A stretch of DNA of 26,145 nucleotides from an uncultured Anaerotruncus sp. (lineage in GTDB: Bacteria; Bacillota; Clostridia; Oscillospirales; Ruminococcaceae). The notes below the pieces were generated by a model. That model saw only the letters and a list, made by a program, of their open reading frames with translations, searched no databases and was not told the origin of the DNA. Below, in pieces: positions 15,103 through 22,687 of this stretch. The stretch is taken from assembly GCA_910586875.1 (NCBI GenBank), contig CAJUJI010000006.1, forward strand, positions 15,471 to 41,615, given 5' to 3'. The position numbers and the translations under genes are program-made. How positions within the stretch are numbered: position 1 is the stretch's first letter; each line of letters starts with the position of its first letter.

Positions 15103-16167
15103 ATGCTTTATCGGATTTTAACAGGTGCTATTTTTGCAGTATTCGTCTTTATTATCCCGCTTTTTGCAATTAAAATAGAGATGCCGAATTTACAAATGCT
15201 ACCAGTGCAAAATATTAAAATGCAGGAAGATGAATCAAATAATGCAGCATCAGCATCACAGAAGCAGGCTGTTCAATCGGTGCAGGAAACGCTGCAAAAA
15301 ACCAATCAGTTAAAAATTGCGGATGACGGATTCACCATTCTGGATGAACAGACTGGCAAGCGCTTTACCGTCACTGCGCAGGAGTATGTGCGCGGTTCAT
15401 TGGCAGCCGAAATGCCACCCAATTTTCATCCAGAAGCGCTCAAGGCACAAGCGGTAGCCTCGCACACCTATGCACTTTGCTTGAAGGCGCAGAACAACGG
15501 GGAAGGGGAGGACTTTTCCGCCGATCCACAGAATTGGAAGGTTTACACCACCGAGGAACAATTTTATAAACGCTATGGAAAGCTGGCGGACGCCTATTGG
15601 AAGACCATTTGCGAGGCGGCAGATGCGGTGACCGGTTATGTGATGGCTTATGAAGGGGAGGCAATTGTAGCTGCTTACCATTCGATGAGCAGCGGACTAA
15701 CAGAGGATGCCGCAAACGTTTGGATGGGCAGCAAGCCTTATTTGGTGCCGGTGGAAAGCCCAGGGGATCAACTTGCGCCGGATTATTGCACCACGGTCAA
15801 TTTTACCGCGGACCAGATGCTGCAAGCAATTCACACTGTCTATCCGGATGTGGAACTGGGGGCAGACCCCTCCGACTGGATTGCGGTCACCGAGCGCTCG
15901 CAGGGCGGCTATGTGACAGCGGTGCAGGTGGGAGACCTGCTGCTGCATGGCAAGGACCTGCGCACCCTGCTAGACCTGCGTTCCTCCGACTTTGAGGTGA
16001 ACTGGGGCGGCGGCCAATTTACCTTTACAGTCAAGGGCTATGGGCATGGTGTGGGCCTGTCGCAATATGGTGCGGATTATATGGCGCGGCAGGGCGCAAC
16101 CTTTGACGAAATTTTGCTGCACTATTATCCGGGTGCAACCCTTTGCGCAATTGCAAAACCCTCTTGA
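15103..16167 (+). CDS. spoIID: Stage II sporulation protein D (SpoIID), peptidoglycan lytic transglycosylase
   Basis: The 354-residue protein has a single N-terminal membrane helix (about 4-24) and a Gln/Asn-rich stalk. The SpoIID/LytB domain (about 75-350) lies outside the membrane. Signatures are EYVRGSLAAEMPPNFHPEAL at 94-113 (Glu103 corresponds to the catalytic glutamate of SpoIID), LKAQAVASHTYAL at 113-125, AAYHSMSSG and YGHGVGLSQYGADYMA near the C-terminus. In sporulating Bacillota SpoIID cleaves glycan strands stripped by SpoIIP so the mother-cell membrane can engulf the forespore. The length matches B. subtilis SpoIID (343). The ATG is preceded by AGGGAG. I could not find a convincing SigE promoter in the 116-base gap, so sporulation control is assumed from the family. 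A related vegetative LytB-type protein is the alternative. Confidence 0.88.
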   Translation: MLYRILTGAIFAVFVFIIPLFAIKIEMPNLQMLPVQNIKMQEDESNNAASASQKQAVQSVQETLQKTNQLKIADDGFTILDEQTGKRFTVTAQEYVRGSLAAEMPPNFHPEALKAQAVASHTYALCLKAQNNGEGEDFSADPQNWKVYTTEEQFYKRYGKLADAYWKTICEAADAVTGYVMAYEGEAIVAAYHSMSSGLTEDAANVWMGSKPYLVPVESPGDQLAPDYCTTVNFTADQMLQAIHTVYPDVELGADPSDWIAVTERSQGGYVTAVQVGDLLLHGKDLRTLLDLRSSDFEVNWGGGQFTFTVKGYGHGVGLSQYGADYMARQGATFDEILLHYYPGATLCAIAKPS

Positions 16168-16191
16168 AAACCGGAGGAAATCTGCTATAAT
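16164..16191 (+). promoter_or_regulatory. Strong sigma-A promoter of the aminotransferase gene, overlapping the spoIID stop
   Basis: TTGAAA at 16164-16169 (containing the spoIID TGA), a 16-base spacer and a perfect TATAAT at 16186-16191 preceded by TGC (an extended -10) make one of the best promoters in the window. The aminotransferase is therefore expressed independently of spoIID. Confidence 0.82.
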
Positions 16192-16264
16192 TATGCACGA
16201 GAGCTATTCTACAATTTAAAGAGTGTTTCGACAATCGGAAACGATAAAAGGGGAGCGGTATCTC

Positions 16265-17434
16265 GTGAAGTTTGCAAAACGGATGGATCGGTTTGGAACT
16301 GGAATTTTTTCGGTGCTGCTGGAGATGAAAAAGCAGCAGCTTGCCCAGGGGCAGCATGTGGTGGATTTGAGCGTTGGCACCCCGAATATTCCACCGGCAC
16401 AACATATCATTGATGCGCTCGGCCAGGCGGTGGCGGACCAGCGCAATTACATCTATGCAATCAGCGATACGGCCGAACTGCATGAGGCGGTTGCCACCTG
16501 GTACCAGCGCCGCTATGGGGTGACGCTCGACCCGCAGCATGAGGTGGTTTCACTGCTTGGCTCGCAAGAGGGCTTGGCACATATATCGCTTTCGATTGCG
16601 GACGAGGGCGATGTTGTTTTGGTGCCAGACCCATGCTATCCGGTGTTTGGCGACGGCCCGGCGATTGCAGGGGCAACCTTGCACTATATGCCGCAGCGCA
16701 GAGAGAACGGCTACATCATCGATCTAAAGGAAATCCCGCCAGAGGTTGCGCGTGCGGCAAAGCTGATGCTGGTCTCCTACCCGAACAACCCGACTACAGC
16801 GTTGGCACCGGCGTCTTTTTACCAAGAGCTGATTGCATTTGCCAAACAATATGAGATTATTATACTGCATGACAACGCGTACAGCGATTTGGTGTTTGAT
16901 GGCGCACATTGCGGCAGCTTCCTCGCGTATGAGGGGGCAAAAGAGGTCGGTGTGGAGTTTAATTCACTGTCTAAAACCTACGGTTTAGCAGGGGCGCGGG
17001 TTGGTTTCTGTGTGGGTAACCGGCAGGTGGTTGAAAAACTGACTACCTTAAAGTCCAATATGGATTATGGAATGTTCCTGCCGATCCAGAAGGCGGCGAT
17101 TGCAGCAATTACAGGGGATCAATCCTGTGTAGCGGTTACCAGGCAGGCATATGAGCGCCGGCGCGACGTTCTGTGCGATGGCTTAAACGCGCTCGGTTGG
17201 CAGATTGAGAAGCCAAAGGCTACCATGTTTGTTTGGGCGAAGCTGCCGCCGCAGTTCCCGAATGCGCAGCAGTTTGCGGCCGAGCTGTTGCAAAGGACCG
17301 GTGTATTGGTTACACCAGGTAGCGCATTTGGACCAGCAGGAGAGGGCCATGTGCGCTTTGCACTGGTACAGGACGAACAGGAGATGCGCTGGGCGCTGAA
17401 TTCCATTGCACAAAGCGGGATGTTTTCAAAATAA
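16265..17434 (+). CDS. PLP-dependent class I/II aminotransferase (COG0436 type)
   Basis: The product has 389 residues from GTG 16265, preceded by AGGGGAG and beginning MKFAKRMDRFGTGIFS. An in-frame GTG at 16223 lies upstream of that ribosome binding site. Fold-type I features are clear: LSVGTPNIPP (substrate loop), the SYPNNPTTA segment with the conserved Asn-Pro, HDNAYSDLVFD (the Asp and Tyr that contact the cofactor), SLSKTYGLAGARVGF with Lys237 as the Schiff-base lysine, and the C-terminal GHVRFAL arginine that binds the substrate carboxylate. The family includes aspartate, alanine and LL-diaminopimelate aminotransferases. The overall look, especially the N-terminus and VPDPCYPVF, resembles the diaminopimelate/aspartate branch, but I cannot fix the substrate. 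It is a single gene with a strong promoter. Confidence 0.88.
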   Translation: MKFAKRMDRFGTGIFSVLLEMKKQQLAQGQHVVDLSVGTPNIPPAQHIIDALGQAVADQRNYIYAISDTAELHEAVATWYQRRYGVTLDPQHEVVSLLGSQEGLAHISLSIADEGDVVLVPDPCYPVFGDGPAIAGATLHYMPQRRENGYIIDLKEIPPEVARAAKLMLVSYPNNPTTALAPASFYQELIAFAKQYEIIILHDNAYSDLVFDGAHCGSFLAYEGAKEVGVEFNSLSKTYGLAGARVGFCVGNRQVVEKLTTLKSNMDYGMFLPIQKAAIAAITGDQSCVAVTRQAYERRRDVLCDGLNALGWQIEKPKATMFVWAKLPPQFPNAQQFAAELLQRTGVLVTPGSAFGPAGEGHVRFALVQDEQEMRWALNSIAQSGMFSK

Positions 17435-17438
17435 GTTT

Positions 17439-17584
17439 CCATGCCTGCGCATGGCGAGGATTTTGCCGGTTGCTGCGCGGCGGCCGGTTGTTGTAGGCGG
17501 CGAAAAGCCTGTGCTAGCAGTGCGGCAGCAGGGCGAAAGCGATCCCGATACCCGCGGGCATCGGCCAAAGGCTTCTGCCTTTGG
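17439..17584. repeat. Cluster of GC-rich hairpins upstream of the SUKH gene
   Basis: The 202-base gap 17435-17636 holds a chain of palindromes: CCATGC-CTGC-GCATGG (17439-17454), CCGAT/ATCGG around CCCGCGGG (17545-17564), and directly abutting it CCAAAGGC-TTCT-GCCTTTGG (17565-17584, perfect 8 bp). None has a T-run. The frame of the downstream gene is open through the gap, but the sequence looks non-coding. A repeat-element remnant or structured leader is possible. Confidence 0.55.
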
Positions 17585-17636
17585 CATTCCTCTTGTTGAG
17601 GGGTGCGATGTTCCCAAAAATAATGGAGGTGTTCTA

Positions 17637-18407
17637 ATGTCAATGAAGTACAATCCATCAATCGGTGAAATCGTGGAGTTTTTAAGCGAAGAGGGGGCAG
17701 AGGGCTTCTCGCTCGAGGAGGTCGAGATGGCCGAGCAACATTTGGGGGTAAAATATCCAAAGCCATATAGAGACTATCTGCTGCGTTATGGCAAAAGCGA
17801 GGCCAATGATGTTTTTAACCATATTGTAGAGCCACGAGAAGAAATGCTCACCACACATGAATATTTGGCGGAGGACGATTTGGTAGAAGACTGCGCCGAT
17901 GAGGACGATCCGGATGATATCTACACGAAGCTTTCCCATCTGCCACAGGAGCAGTGGGAAACGGTGTTGGATAATTATGTGCTCATCTGGTTTGAAAATC
18001 AGGGCTGTTGGAGTGCTGGCTACCGGATGAAAGACCTGCAAGCAGGGATTGAGGACCCGCCGATTTACCTGAGCGTCGAGGATGATTTTGTTACTTATAA
18101 AAAGGTGAGCGACAACCTGGAGGATTTTCTATGGGAGATGTTGCGCGAGGCAGCCTTTGAAGCTCCCAGTGAGGTTCTAAACGAGAAAGAAGAGATTGCC
18201 TACTGGATGGACAAGCTCGGAATTGATAAAGAAAAGCTGGCGCTGGAGCACTTTGAGCCACTCAATGATAGAAAAGCACGTCAGGGCGCTTGTCTGGACG
18301 AGGAACATGGACGGCTGTATTTTTACTATGAGCGCGACGATTCCATAGAGTTTAGCTGTGCAACAAAGGACGAAATGGATATCGTTTTTGATGAGGACGA
18401 AGAATAA
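17637..18407 (+). CDS. SUKH (SMI1/KNR4) family protein
   Basis: The 256-residue, very acidic protein starts at ATG 17637 after TGGAGG. Residues 18-50 (GFSLEEVEMAEQHLGVKYPK, then YRDYLLRYG) are the diagnostic start of the SMI1/KNR4 fold. Later come WFENQGCWSAGYRM, DPPIYLS and LEDFLWEML, the conserved second half that ends in the Phe-Leu helix. A C-terminal extension of about 65 residues ends in an acidic tail. In bacteria SUKH proteins are often immunity proteins that neutralise polymorphic or contact-dependent toxins; others are lone genes of unknown function. No toxin, secretion gene or second immunity gene is visible nearby, so an immunity role is only a family-level guess. It lies 122 bases before trkA on the same strand, separated from it by GC-rich hairpins. 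Confidence 0.82.
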   Translation: MSMKYNPSIGEIVEFLSEEGAEGFSLEEVEMAEQHLGVKYPKPYRDYLLRYGKSEANDVFNHIVEPREEMLTTHEYLAEDDLVEDCADEDDPDDIYTKLSHLPQEQWETVLDNYVLIWFENQGCWSAGYRMKDLQAGIEDPPIYLSVEDDFVTYKKVSDNLEDFLWEMLREAAFEAPSEVLNEKEEIAYWMDKLGIDKEKLALEHFEPLNDRKARQGACLDEEHGRLYFYYERDDSIEFSCATKDEMDIVFDEDEE

Positions 18408-18419
18408 GCGTAGATGAAA

Positions 18420-18442
18420 GGCGAGGGGTTGTGCCTCTCGCC
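18420..18442. repeat. GC-rich hairpin after the SUKH gene
   Basis: GGCGAGGGG pairs with CCTCTCGCC over nine base pairs (one G-T) around a TTGTG loop. No T-run follows, so it is not a classic terminator; it may stabilise or separate the SUKH and trkA messages. A related stem (GGCGGGA/TCTCGCC) lies after trkA. Confidence 0.55.
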
Positions 18443-18486
18443 CTCTGCCGCTTTGAAAAAGGGCGGGCGAAAACTTTAATGTACTG

Positions 18487-18500
18487 CGCGCTGTGGCGCG
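18487..18500. repeat. Small GC hairpin upstream of trkA
   Basis: CGCGC-TGTG-GCGCG is a perfect 5-bp stem 30 bases before the trkA ATG. It resembles the hairpin at 13447-13462 in size and loop. Confidence 0.45.
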
Positions 18501-18529
18501 AAAGTGAATGAGAGAAGGTTTGAAACCAG

Positions 18530-19894
18530 ATGAAAATTGTGGTGGTTGGAGACGGAAAGGTCGGCTACACCTTAACAAAACAGCTTTCGAGGGAAGGGCA
18601 TGATGTGGTTGTCATCGACAGCAACCGTGCGGTGCTCAGCGACGCGGTCGAGACGCTTGACGTGATGGTAGTGCATGGCAATGGCACCAGTATCGAGGTT
18701 CAGCAGGAAGCGGGGGTGCCAGGCTGCAATCTGGTGATTGCGGCGACCTCTGCGGATGAAATCAACCTGTTATGCTGTATGCTGGCGCACAAGCTAGGGG
18801 ATGCACATACCATCGCCCGTATCCGCAAGCCGGAATATGCCGAGCTGTTGGTATTGCTCAAGGAGGAGCTGGGCCTGAGTATGACCATCAACCCTGAGCT
18901 GGCAGCGGCAAACGAAATATTCCGCCTGCTGCAATTTCCGTCCTTTCTCAAGCGGGATTCATTTGCCAAAGGGCGTGTAGAAATCGTCGAGCTGGAGCTG
19001 CGTGAGGGAAATGTCCTGATCGGCAAGCAGCTGATGGAGCTGCACAAGGTTCTCCAGGTGAAGATCCTGATTTGCGCGGTCGAGCGCGGAGATACCACCC
19101 ATATTCCAGATGGCCAGTTTTGCTTAGAAAAAGGCGACAAAATTTATGTGACTGCGTCAACCAGAGATTTGGCGCTGTTAATAAAATCTTTGGGCCTGAG
19201 CACACACAAGGTGAAGGATGTCATGCTGATCGGTGCAAGCCGTACCGCCTATTATCTGGCGCAGATGTTGCTGCGTTCGAATATTGATGTAAAAATATTG
19301 GAGATTAAGCAGGAGCTTTGCAATGACTTTGCAGAACGGCTCCCGCAAGCGGATGTGATTTGTGCGGATGGCACCGACCAGTCGGTTTTGCTGGCGGAGG
19401 GAATCGAGCAGACCGATGCGGTAGTCACCTTGACCAATATGGATGAGGAAAATTTGATTATTTCGATGTATGCCAATTTCCTAAAGGTCCCCAAAGTGGT
19501 TACCAAAATGAACCGCACAGAATATTTTGAGGTGTTCCGGGACAAAGGAATTGACTGTGTTGTAAGCCCGAAAATTCTAACCGCAAACGATATTCTCCGC
19601 TATGTGCGGGCGATGCAGAATACAACCGGCGGCTCGGTGCTCACGCTGCACCGCTTTGCTGACGATCATGTTGAGGCGCTCGAGTTCCGCGCCAATGAAA
19701 CTACCCGTCACCTGGGGGAGACACTGATAGAAATTACCTTGAAACCCAATATTCTGGTTGCCTGTATCACTCGGTATGGAAAGGTGATCATTCCGCGCGG
19801 TACCGATGTAATCGAGCTGAATGACACGGTGGTGATCGTCACAACGGCTGATCTGGTGCTCAATGATCTCAACGACATTTTTGCAGATGAGTGA
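18530..19894 (+). CDS. trkA: Trk-type potassium uptake regulatory subunit TrkA
   Basis: The 454-residue cytoplasmic protein is built of two RCK halves: nucleotide-binding TrkA_N at about 1-120 (MKIVVVGDGKVGYTL with the Gly-x-Gly-x-x-Gly motif and VVVID ending in the acidic residue that binds the NAD(H) ribose), TrkA_C at about 135-215, a second TrkA_N at about 225-345 (VMLIGASRTAYYLAQ), and a second TrkA_C to the end. The four-domain length (458 in E. coli TrkA) distinguishes it from the one-domain KtrA/KtrC (about 220). It gates the TrkH channel-like subunit, encoded 112 bases downstream on the same strand. The second Rossmann loop has Ser-Arg-Thr in place of the usual glycines, suggesting weaker or altered nucleotide binding in that half, as in many TrkA proteins. 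The ribosome binding site (AGAAGG) is modest. Confidence 0.93.
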   Translation: MKIVVVGDGKVGYTLTKQLSREGHDVVVIDSNRAVLSDAVETLDVMVVHGNGTSIEVQQEAGVPGCNLVIAATSADEINLLCCMLAHKLGDAHTIARIRKPEYAELLVLLKEELGLSMTINPELAAANEIFRLLQFPSFLKRDSFAKGRVEIVELELREGNVLIGKQLMELHKVLQVKILICAVERGDTTHIPDGQFCLEKGDKIYVTASTRDLALLIKSLGLSTHKVKDVMLIGASRTAYYLAQMLLRSNIDVKILEIKQELCNDFAERLPQADVICADGTDQSVLLAEGIEQTDAVVTLTNMDEENLIISMYANFLKVPKVVTKMNRTEYFEVFRDKGIDCVVSPKILTANDILRYVRAMQNTTGGSVLTLHRFADDHVEALEFRANETTRHLGETLIEITLKPNILVACITRYGKVIIPRGTDVIELNDTVVIVTTADLVLNDLNDIFADE

Positions 19895-19910
19895 GATGAT
19901 GTTTTTTAGC

Positions 19911-19992
19911 GGCGGGAATTCTCTCGCCAGCATACCTGACAGAGATAGCTTTTAGCAGTTTCTTGCGGCGATCTTGCCGCAGGCTTCTGCGG
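19911..19992 (+). promoter_or_regulatory. Hairpin-rich leader of trkH with two mutually exclusive stems
   Basis: The gap 19895-20006 holds GGCGGGA-ATTC-TCTCGCC (19911-19928). It also holds two perfect 6-bp hairpins that share five bases: TGCGGC-GATCTT-GCCGCA (19964-19981) and CCGCAG-GCTT-CTGCGG (19977-19992). Only one of the two can form at a time. The second ends in the G-run that merges with the purine-rich ribosome binding region of trkH. Regulation of translation is possible but unproven. Confidence 0.4.
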
Positions 19993-20006
19993 GGGGAAGG
20001 AAAAGG

Positions 20007-21452
20007 ATGAATTATCGGATTATATTATTCCTTTTGGGGAATATTCTGCGGGTCGAGGCAATCTTTATGCTGCCGGCGGTGTTGGTGTCCTATGCTTATC
20101 AAGAATGGCATATGGGAAATTCTTTTGCAGTTACCATCCTACTGTTGTTGACCGCAAGTTTGATCGGCGGCCGCAAGCATCCGGAAAAGATCCGCTTTTA
20201 TGCGCGTGAGGGGCTGGTGGTAGTGGCGCTGGTCTGGGTGGTTGTTTCGCTGTTTGGGGCCTTGCCGTTTTATATCAGCGGAGAAATCCCCCATTATGTG
20301 GATGCGCTATTTGAAATTGTATCTGGATTTACTACCACAGGAGCCTCTATTTTGATAAATGTAGAAGCGATGCCGCATGGTCTGCTTTATTGGCGCAGTT
20401 TCAGCCATTGGCTGGGTGGTATGGGTGTATTGGTGTTTCTGTTGGCGATCCTGCCAATGGCAAAGGGTACAGGCTATTCCATGCACATCATGCGTGCGGA
20501 AAGCCCCGGTCCACAGGTCGGCAAGCTGATGCCAAAAATGCGGCAGACCGCCACTGTTTTATACAGCATCTATGTTGGGCTAACAATTCTACAATTCATC
20601 CTATTGGTGCTAGGTGGGATGCCACTGTTTGACAGTGTATGCACCGCCTTTGGAACTGCGGGGACTGGCGGCTTTGGGGTAAAAAATGACAGCATGGCGG
20701 GCTATGCGCCACATCTGCAATGGAATGTAACCATCTTCATGGCGTTGTTTGGGATTAACTTTAATATCTTTTTCCTGCTGATTCTGCGGGAGTTTTCAAA
20801 AGCATTTTCAAACGAAGAGCTGCGCGCCTATCTGGGACTGATGATTGGTGCAGGGGCTTTGATTACTATGGATATCCTTCCGCTGTATGGCACCGTGTCG
20901 CACGCGATGCGGGATGCGTTTTTCCAGGTATCCTCTGTTATGACCACCACCGGCTTCGCTACCGCTGATTTTAACCTCTGGCCGGAGTTTTCGCGGACGA
21001 TTTTGGTCCTGCTGATGGTGGTTGGCGCGTCAGCAGGGTCAACCGGCGGCGGAATTAAGGTAGCGAGACTGTTGCTGCTGATTAAAAATGCCCGCCGCGG
21101 TATTCAAAAGGTACTTAGCCCGCGCACCATCAAGCTGGTGCGGATGGATGGTGCAACCGTAGAGGATGATACCATAAATAGCCTGAACATTTATATGGCG
21201 GTCTATTGCCTGATTTTAACAATCAGTATGCTGTTGATTTCGATTGACAATTTTTCATTGGAGACCAATTTAACAGCTGTGTTGGCTTGTCTGAATAATA
21301 TTGGACCAGGGTTGGGAAATGTCGGACCAACAGGAAATTTTTCCGAATTCTCTGTGTTTAGTAAGCTGGTGCTTAGTTTAAATATGCTGATTGGCCGGTT
21401 GGAAATTTTTCCGATGTTGATTTTGATGTTCCCTTCCACCTGGAAAAACTAA
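20007..21452 (+). CDS. trkH: TrkH family potassium uptake protein (membrane subunit)
   Basis: The product has 481 residues from ATG 20007, preceded by GGGGGGAAGG. Four channel-like membrane-pore-membrane repeats are visible through their pore loops, each with the conserved selectivity glycine: FTTTGAS, GTAGTGGFGV, VMTTTGFATADF, and NNIGPGLGNVGPTGNFS. The segments HWLGGMGVLVF and GASAGSTGGGIKVARLL are typical of TrkH. Together with TrkA it imports K+ into the cytoplasm. The length matches TrkH (about 483) and is longer than KtrB. Gene order trkA-trkH on one strand indicates an operon. No clear terminator follows before the aldo/keto reductase gene 81 bases later, so that gene may be read through. 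Confidence 0.93.
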   Translation: MNYRIILFLLGNILRVEAIFMLPAVLVSYAYQEWHMGNSFAVTILLLLTASLIGGRKHPEKIRFYAREGLVVVALVWVVVSLFGALPFYISGEIPHYVDALFEIVSGFTTTGASILINVEAMPHGLLYWRSFSHWLGGMGVLVFLLAILPMAKGTGYSMHIMRAESPGPQVGKLMPKMRQTATVLYSIYVGLTILQFILLVLGGMPLFDSVCTAFGTAGTGGFGVKNDSMAGYAPHLQWNVTIFMALFGINFNIFFLLILREFSKAFSNEELRAYLGLMIGAGALITMDILPLYGTVSHAMRDAFFQVSSVMTTTGFATADFNLWPEFSRTILVLLMVVGASAGSTGGGIKVARLLLLIKNARRGIQKVLSPRTIKLVRMDGATVEDDTINSLNIYMAVYCLILTISMLLISIDNFSLETNLTAVLACLNNIGPGLGNVGPTGNFSEFSVFSKLVLSLNMLIGRLEIFPMLILMFPSTWKN

Positions 21453-21533
21453 TTGCAAGAGAAAAGCTTTCCCTCGTTTTTCTATTCTATGCCGTGTGTG
21501 GCAGCAATCAAAATATGAAACGGAGGCTCCACT

Positions 21534-22562
21534 ATGTCTCAGGTAATCCTAGGGAAAACCGGTATTGTGACCGATAAAAACGCATTTGGTGCGCTGCCAA
21601 TCCAGCGGATTCCAAAGGCAGACGCGGTACATCTGCTGCGCAAAGCGTATGCGCATGGCATCACCTTTTTTGACACCGCACATACCTATACCGATAGTGA
21701 GGAAAAAATAGGAGAAGCGTTCGATGGAATGCGCGGAAAAATATACCTGGCTACCAAAACTCCCGCGAAGACGGCGGATGAATTTTGGAAGGATCTGGAA
21801 ACCAGCCTGGTGCGGATGCGGACCGATTATATCGATCTAATGCAGTTTCATAATCCTGCTTTTTGCCCAAAGCCAGATGATGGAACGGGGCTTTATGAGG
21901 CGGCGCTTGAGGCGAAAAGGCAAGGAAAAATCCGCCATATTGGAATTAGCAACCACCGGCTGAAGGTGGCGCATGAGGCGATAGAGTCCGGCCTTTATGA
22001 AACGCTGCAATTCCCCTTCAGCTACCTGGCAGGGGAGCCAGAATTGGAGCTGGTGGAGCTTTGCCGCACGCATGAGATGGGCTTTATTGCAATGAAGGCG
22101 TTGGCGGGCGGTCTGATTCATAACAGCGCGGCTGCCTACGCTTATCTGGCGCAGTTTTCGCATGTGTTGCCGATCTGGGGGGTGCAGCGGGAGTCTGAGC
22201 TGGACGAGTTTCTGTCATATATTGTTGAGCCTCCGGTTTTGGACGAGGCACTCTTACAGGTTATTGAAGACGACCGCAAGGAGCTACAAGGGAATTTTTG
22301 CCGTGGCTGTGGATATTGTATGCCTTGTCCCGCGGGAATTGAGATCAATACCTGCGCACGGATCTCACTGCTGTTGCGGCGTTCTCCCTCGGCTAGATGG
22401 CTGGAACCAAAATCGCAGCAGATGATGCAGAAGATTGAGGACTGTCTGCACTGTAACCAGTGTGTCAAGAAATGTCCTTATGGATTGGATACGCCAAAGC
22501 TATTGGAGGAAAACTATCGCGATTATCGGGAGGTTTTGGCGGGCAAGCCATTGGAGGCATAA
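21534..22562 (+). CDS. Aldo/keto reductase fused to a two-[4Fe-4S] ferredoxin-like domain
   Basis: The 342-residue protein has an AKR barrel at about 1-245 with a complete catalytic tetrad: Asp47 and Tyr52 (FDTAHTYTDSEEKIG), Lys75 (LATKTP) and His106 (MQFHNP). The C-terminal part carries two cysteine clusters, C256-x2-C259-x2-C262-x2-C265-P and C304-x2-C307-x2-C310-x3-C314-P, the second a textbook [4Fe-4S] site. This AKR-ferredoxin fusion family is common in anaerobes, and its substrates are largely unknown; electron supply from iron-sulfur clusters to a carbonyl or flavin-type reaction is inferred. It begins with a good GGAGG site 81 bases after trkH and converges on the sigma-54 activator gene. 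No link to potassium transport is apparent beyond position. Confidence 0.9.
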   Translation: MSQVILGKTGIVTDKNAFGALPIQRIPKADAVHLLRKAYAHGITFFDTAHTYTDSEEKIGEAFDGMRGKIYLATKTPAKTADEFWKDLETSLVRMRTDYIDLMQFHNPAFCPKPDDGTGLYEAALEAKRQGKIRHIGISNHRLKVAHEAIESGLYETLQFPFSYLAGEPELELVELCRTHEMGFIAMKALAGGLIHNSAAAYAYLAQFSHVLPIWGVQRESELDEFLSYIVEPPVLDEALLQVIEDDRKELQGNFCRGCGYCMPCPAGIEINTCARISLLLRRSPSARWLEPKSQQMMQKIEDCLHCNQCVKKCPYGLDTPKLLEENYRDYREVLAGKPLEA

Positions 22563-22641
22563 GCAGGCATAAAAATTGGTGCAGTTCTTCTGGTGTGCCA
22601 CAGATTGCAGCTACAGTTTTCCGGAAAACAAGGGCGTTCAT

Positions 22642-22674
22642 AAAGGGCTGACCAATGACGGTCAAAGCCTTTTA
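22642..22674. terminator. Imperfect hairpin between the convergent AKR and activator genes
   Basis: AAAGGGCTGACC can pair with GGTCAAAGCCTTT, with small bulges, around an AATGAC loop. Short A/T tracts flank both sides, fitting a weak bidirectional terminator. A separate perfect 14-base palindrome, GTTTTCCGGAAAAC, lies at 22616-22629. Confidence 0.4.
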
Positions 22675-22687
22675 CGAGCGTCCTTTT

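Noticed and set aside
17406..17636. In-frame N-terminal extension of the SUKH protein
   Set aside because: The extension reads through GC-rich hairpins and the end of the aminotransferase gene. A good TGGAGG site precedes ATG 17637, and SUKH homology starts after it.
17119..17766. A 215-codon minus-strand frame overlapping the aminotransferase and SUKH starts
   Set aside because: Composition is unlike a protein, and it overlaps the clear aminotransferase C-terminus and the SUKH start.
19895..20006. c-di-AMP (ydaO-type) riboswitch before the potassium uptake gene trkH
   Set aside because: The gap is too short for that long RNA and I could not find its conserved core.
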